Assembly: GCA_964444625.1 (NCBI GenBank) | Contig: CAYUHZ010000054.1 | Span: forward strand, 1-5,112 | Direction of reading: 5' to 3' | Length of the DNA stretch: 5,112 nucleotides | DNA from: CAYUHZ01 sp964444625 | GTDB taxonomy: Bacteria; Patescibacteriota; Patescibacteriia; Patescibacteriales; GWC2-42-12 | The notes under the pieces: generated by a model | Databases searched by the model: none | What the model saw: the letters and a program-made list of their open reading frames with translations, nothing else | What the model was told of the DNA's origin: nothing | Shown: one piece after another, positions 4,950 to 5,112 of the stretch | Layout of the letters: every line of letters starts with the position of its first letter | How positions within the stretch are numbered: the first letter of the stretch is position 1 | Translations under genes and position numbers: made by a program

Positions 4950-4997
4950 AAAGTTCGAAAGGAATTCAAAAAAAGGTTTGAAACTATTTTATAAAAG

Positions 4998-5031
4998 GCT
5001 TTTAAAAGCGCCCGCCCCCGCTTTTAAAAGC
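4998..5031. repeat. 13-bp-arm hairpin with C-rich loop
   Basis: GCTTTTAAAAGCG (4998-5010) and CGCTTTTAAAAGC (5019-5031) pair perfectly around CCCGCCCC. The 12-bp core GCTTTTAAAAGC is itself a palindrome, so the same unit appears as direct and inverted repeats. The strand asymmetry of the loop (all C/G) is striking. It may be an intergenic repeat or a protein-binding site; no T-run follows, so termination is less likely. Confidence 0.7.
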
Positions 5032-5045
5032 AAATTATTTTTCCG

Positions 5046-5058
5046 CGGGCAAAGCCCG
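5046..5058 (+). repeat. Small GC hairpin, weak terminator-like
   Basis: CGGGC (5046-5050) pairs with GCCCG (5054-5058) around AAA, followed by GCTTT then A-rich DNA. This GC-rich stem in AT-rich DNA, 14 nt after the larger hairpin, could be a weak intrinsic terminator. The T-run has only three bases, so this is uncertain. Confidence 0.35.
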
Positions 5059-5112
5059 GCTTTAAAAAACTGCCAAAGAACCTATAAAAAATATCGACTC
5101 GAACTTTATTTT

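Larger units (their letters stand above)
4950..5107. repeat. Possible small inverted-repeat-bounded element (MITE-like)
   Basis: AAAGTTCGA (4950-4958) and TCGAACTTT (5099-5107) are exact 9-bp inverted repeats that bound 158 bp with no gene and two internal hairpins. This is the general form of a miniature inverted-repeat element. No target-site duplication is clear, and a 9-bp match at this distance could be chance. Confidence 0.3.

Noticed and set aside
1..5112. CRISPR array, riboswitch or recoded TGA codons
   Set aside because: No regularly spaced repeats and no recognisable aptamer were seen, and clpB and lexA both read with the standard code without internal TGA.

Overview
The window is AT-rich (roughly 60% or more A+T by eye), uses the standard genetic code, and carries two recognisable housekeeping or stress genes, one tRNA and remnants of mobile DNA. 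Several traits fit an uncultured small-genome bacterium of the Patescibacteria/CPR type. There are no Shine-Dalgarno sequences before the main genes, the tRNA lacks an encoded CCA, GC-rich hairpin islands sit in AT-rich spacers, and a small replication-protein remnant resembles elements I associate with that group. This assignment is inference; a Firmicutes-like or other lineage is not excluded.

Layout. Positions 1-161 (minus) hold the start of a gene that runs off the left edge. Its product resembles the N-terminal helix-turn-helix of IS30-type proteins, and a 14-bp inverted repeat covers its start codon and promoter. Positions 258-322 hold a strong sigma-70-type promoter followed by a perfect CIRCE operator, which controls clpB (339-2966, plus), a AAA+ disaggregase. 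A hairpin terminator follows at once. About 540 bp of convergent intergenic DNA (2967-3508) contains a 14-bp-stem hairpin and two consecutive GC-rich nested hairpins that share a closing sequence. lexA (3509-4114, minus) comes next. Its promoter lies back to back with the promoter of a tRNA-Gln(TTG) gene (4247-4317, plus). Directly at the 3' end of the tRNA, a truncated replication-protein-like reading frame begins on the minus strand (4531-4318). It is preceded by a small overlapping ORF (4710-4483) whose start lies inside a 62-nt imperfect palindrome. The last 350 bp are AT-rich non-coding DNA with a 13-bp-arm hairpin, a second small GC hairpin and flanking 9-bp inverted repeats.

How the parts work together. 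clpB and lexA are two independent stress outputs. clpB is predicted to be derepressed when HrcA leaves CIRCE under protein-folding stress. lexA is predicted to be self-cleaving and autoregulated under DNA damage. The two genes converge and probably share the hairpin-rich region for transcription termination. The right part looks like a decayed mobile element abutting a tRNA gene.

The most notable points are a ClpB-type protein that carries an IGF tripeptide where ClpP-binding loops sit in ClpC/ClpA, the replication-gene fragment that ends at the tRNA boundary, and the paired GC-rich hairpin islands. No complete, clearly new system is visible.
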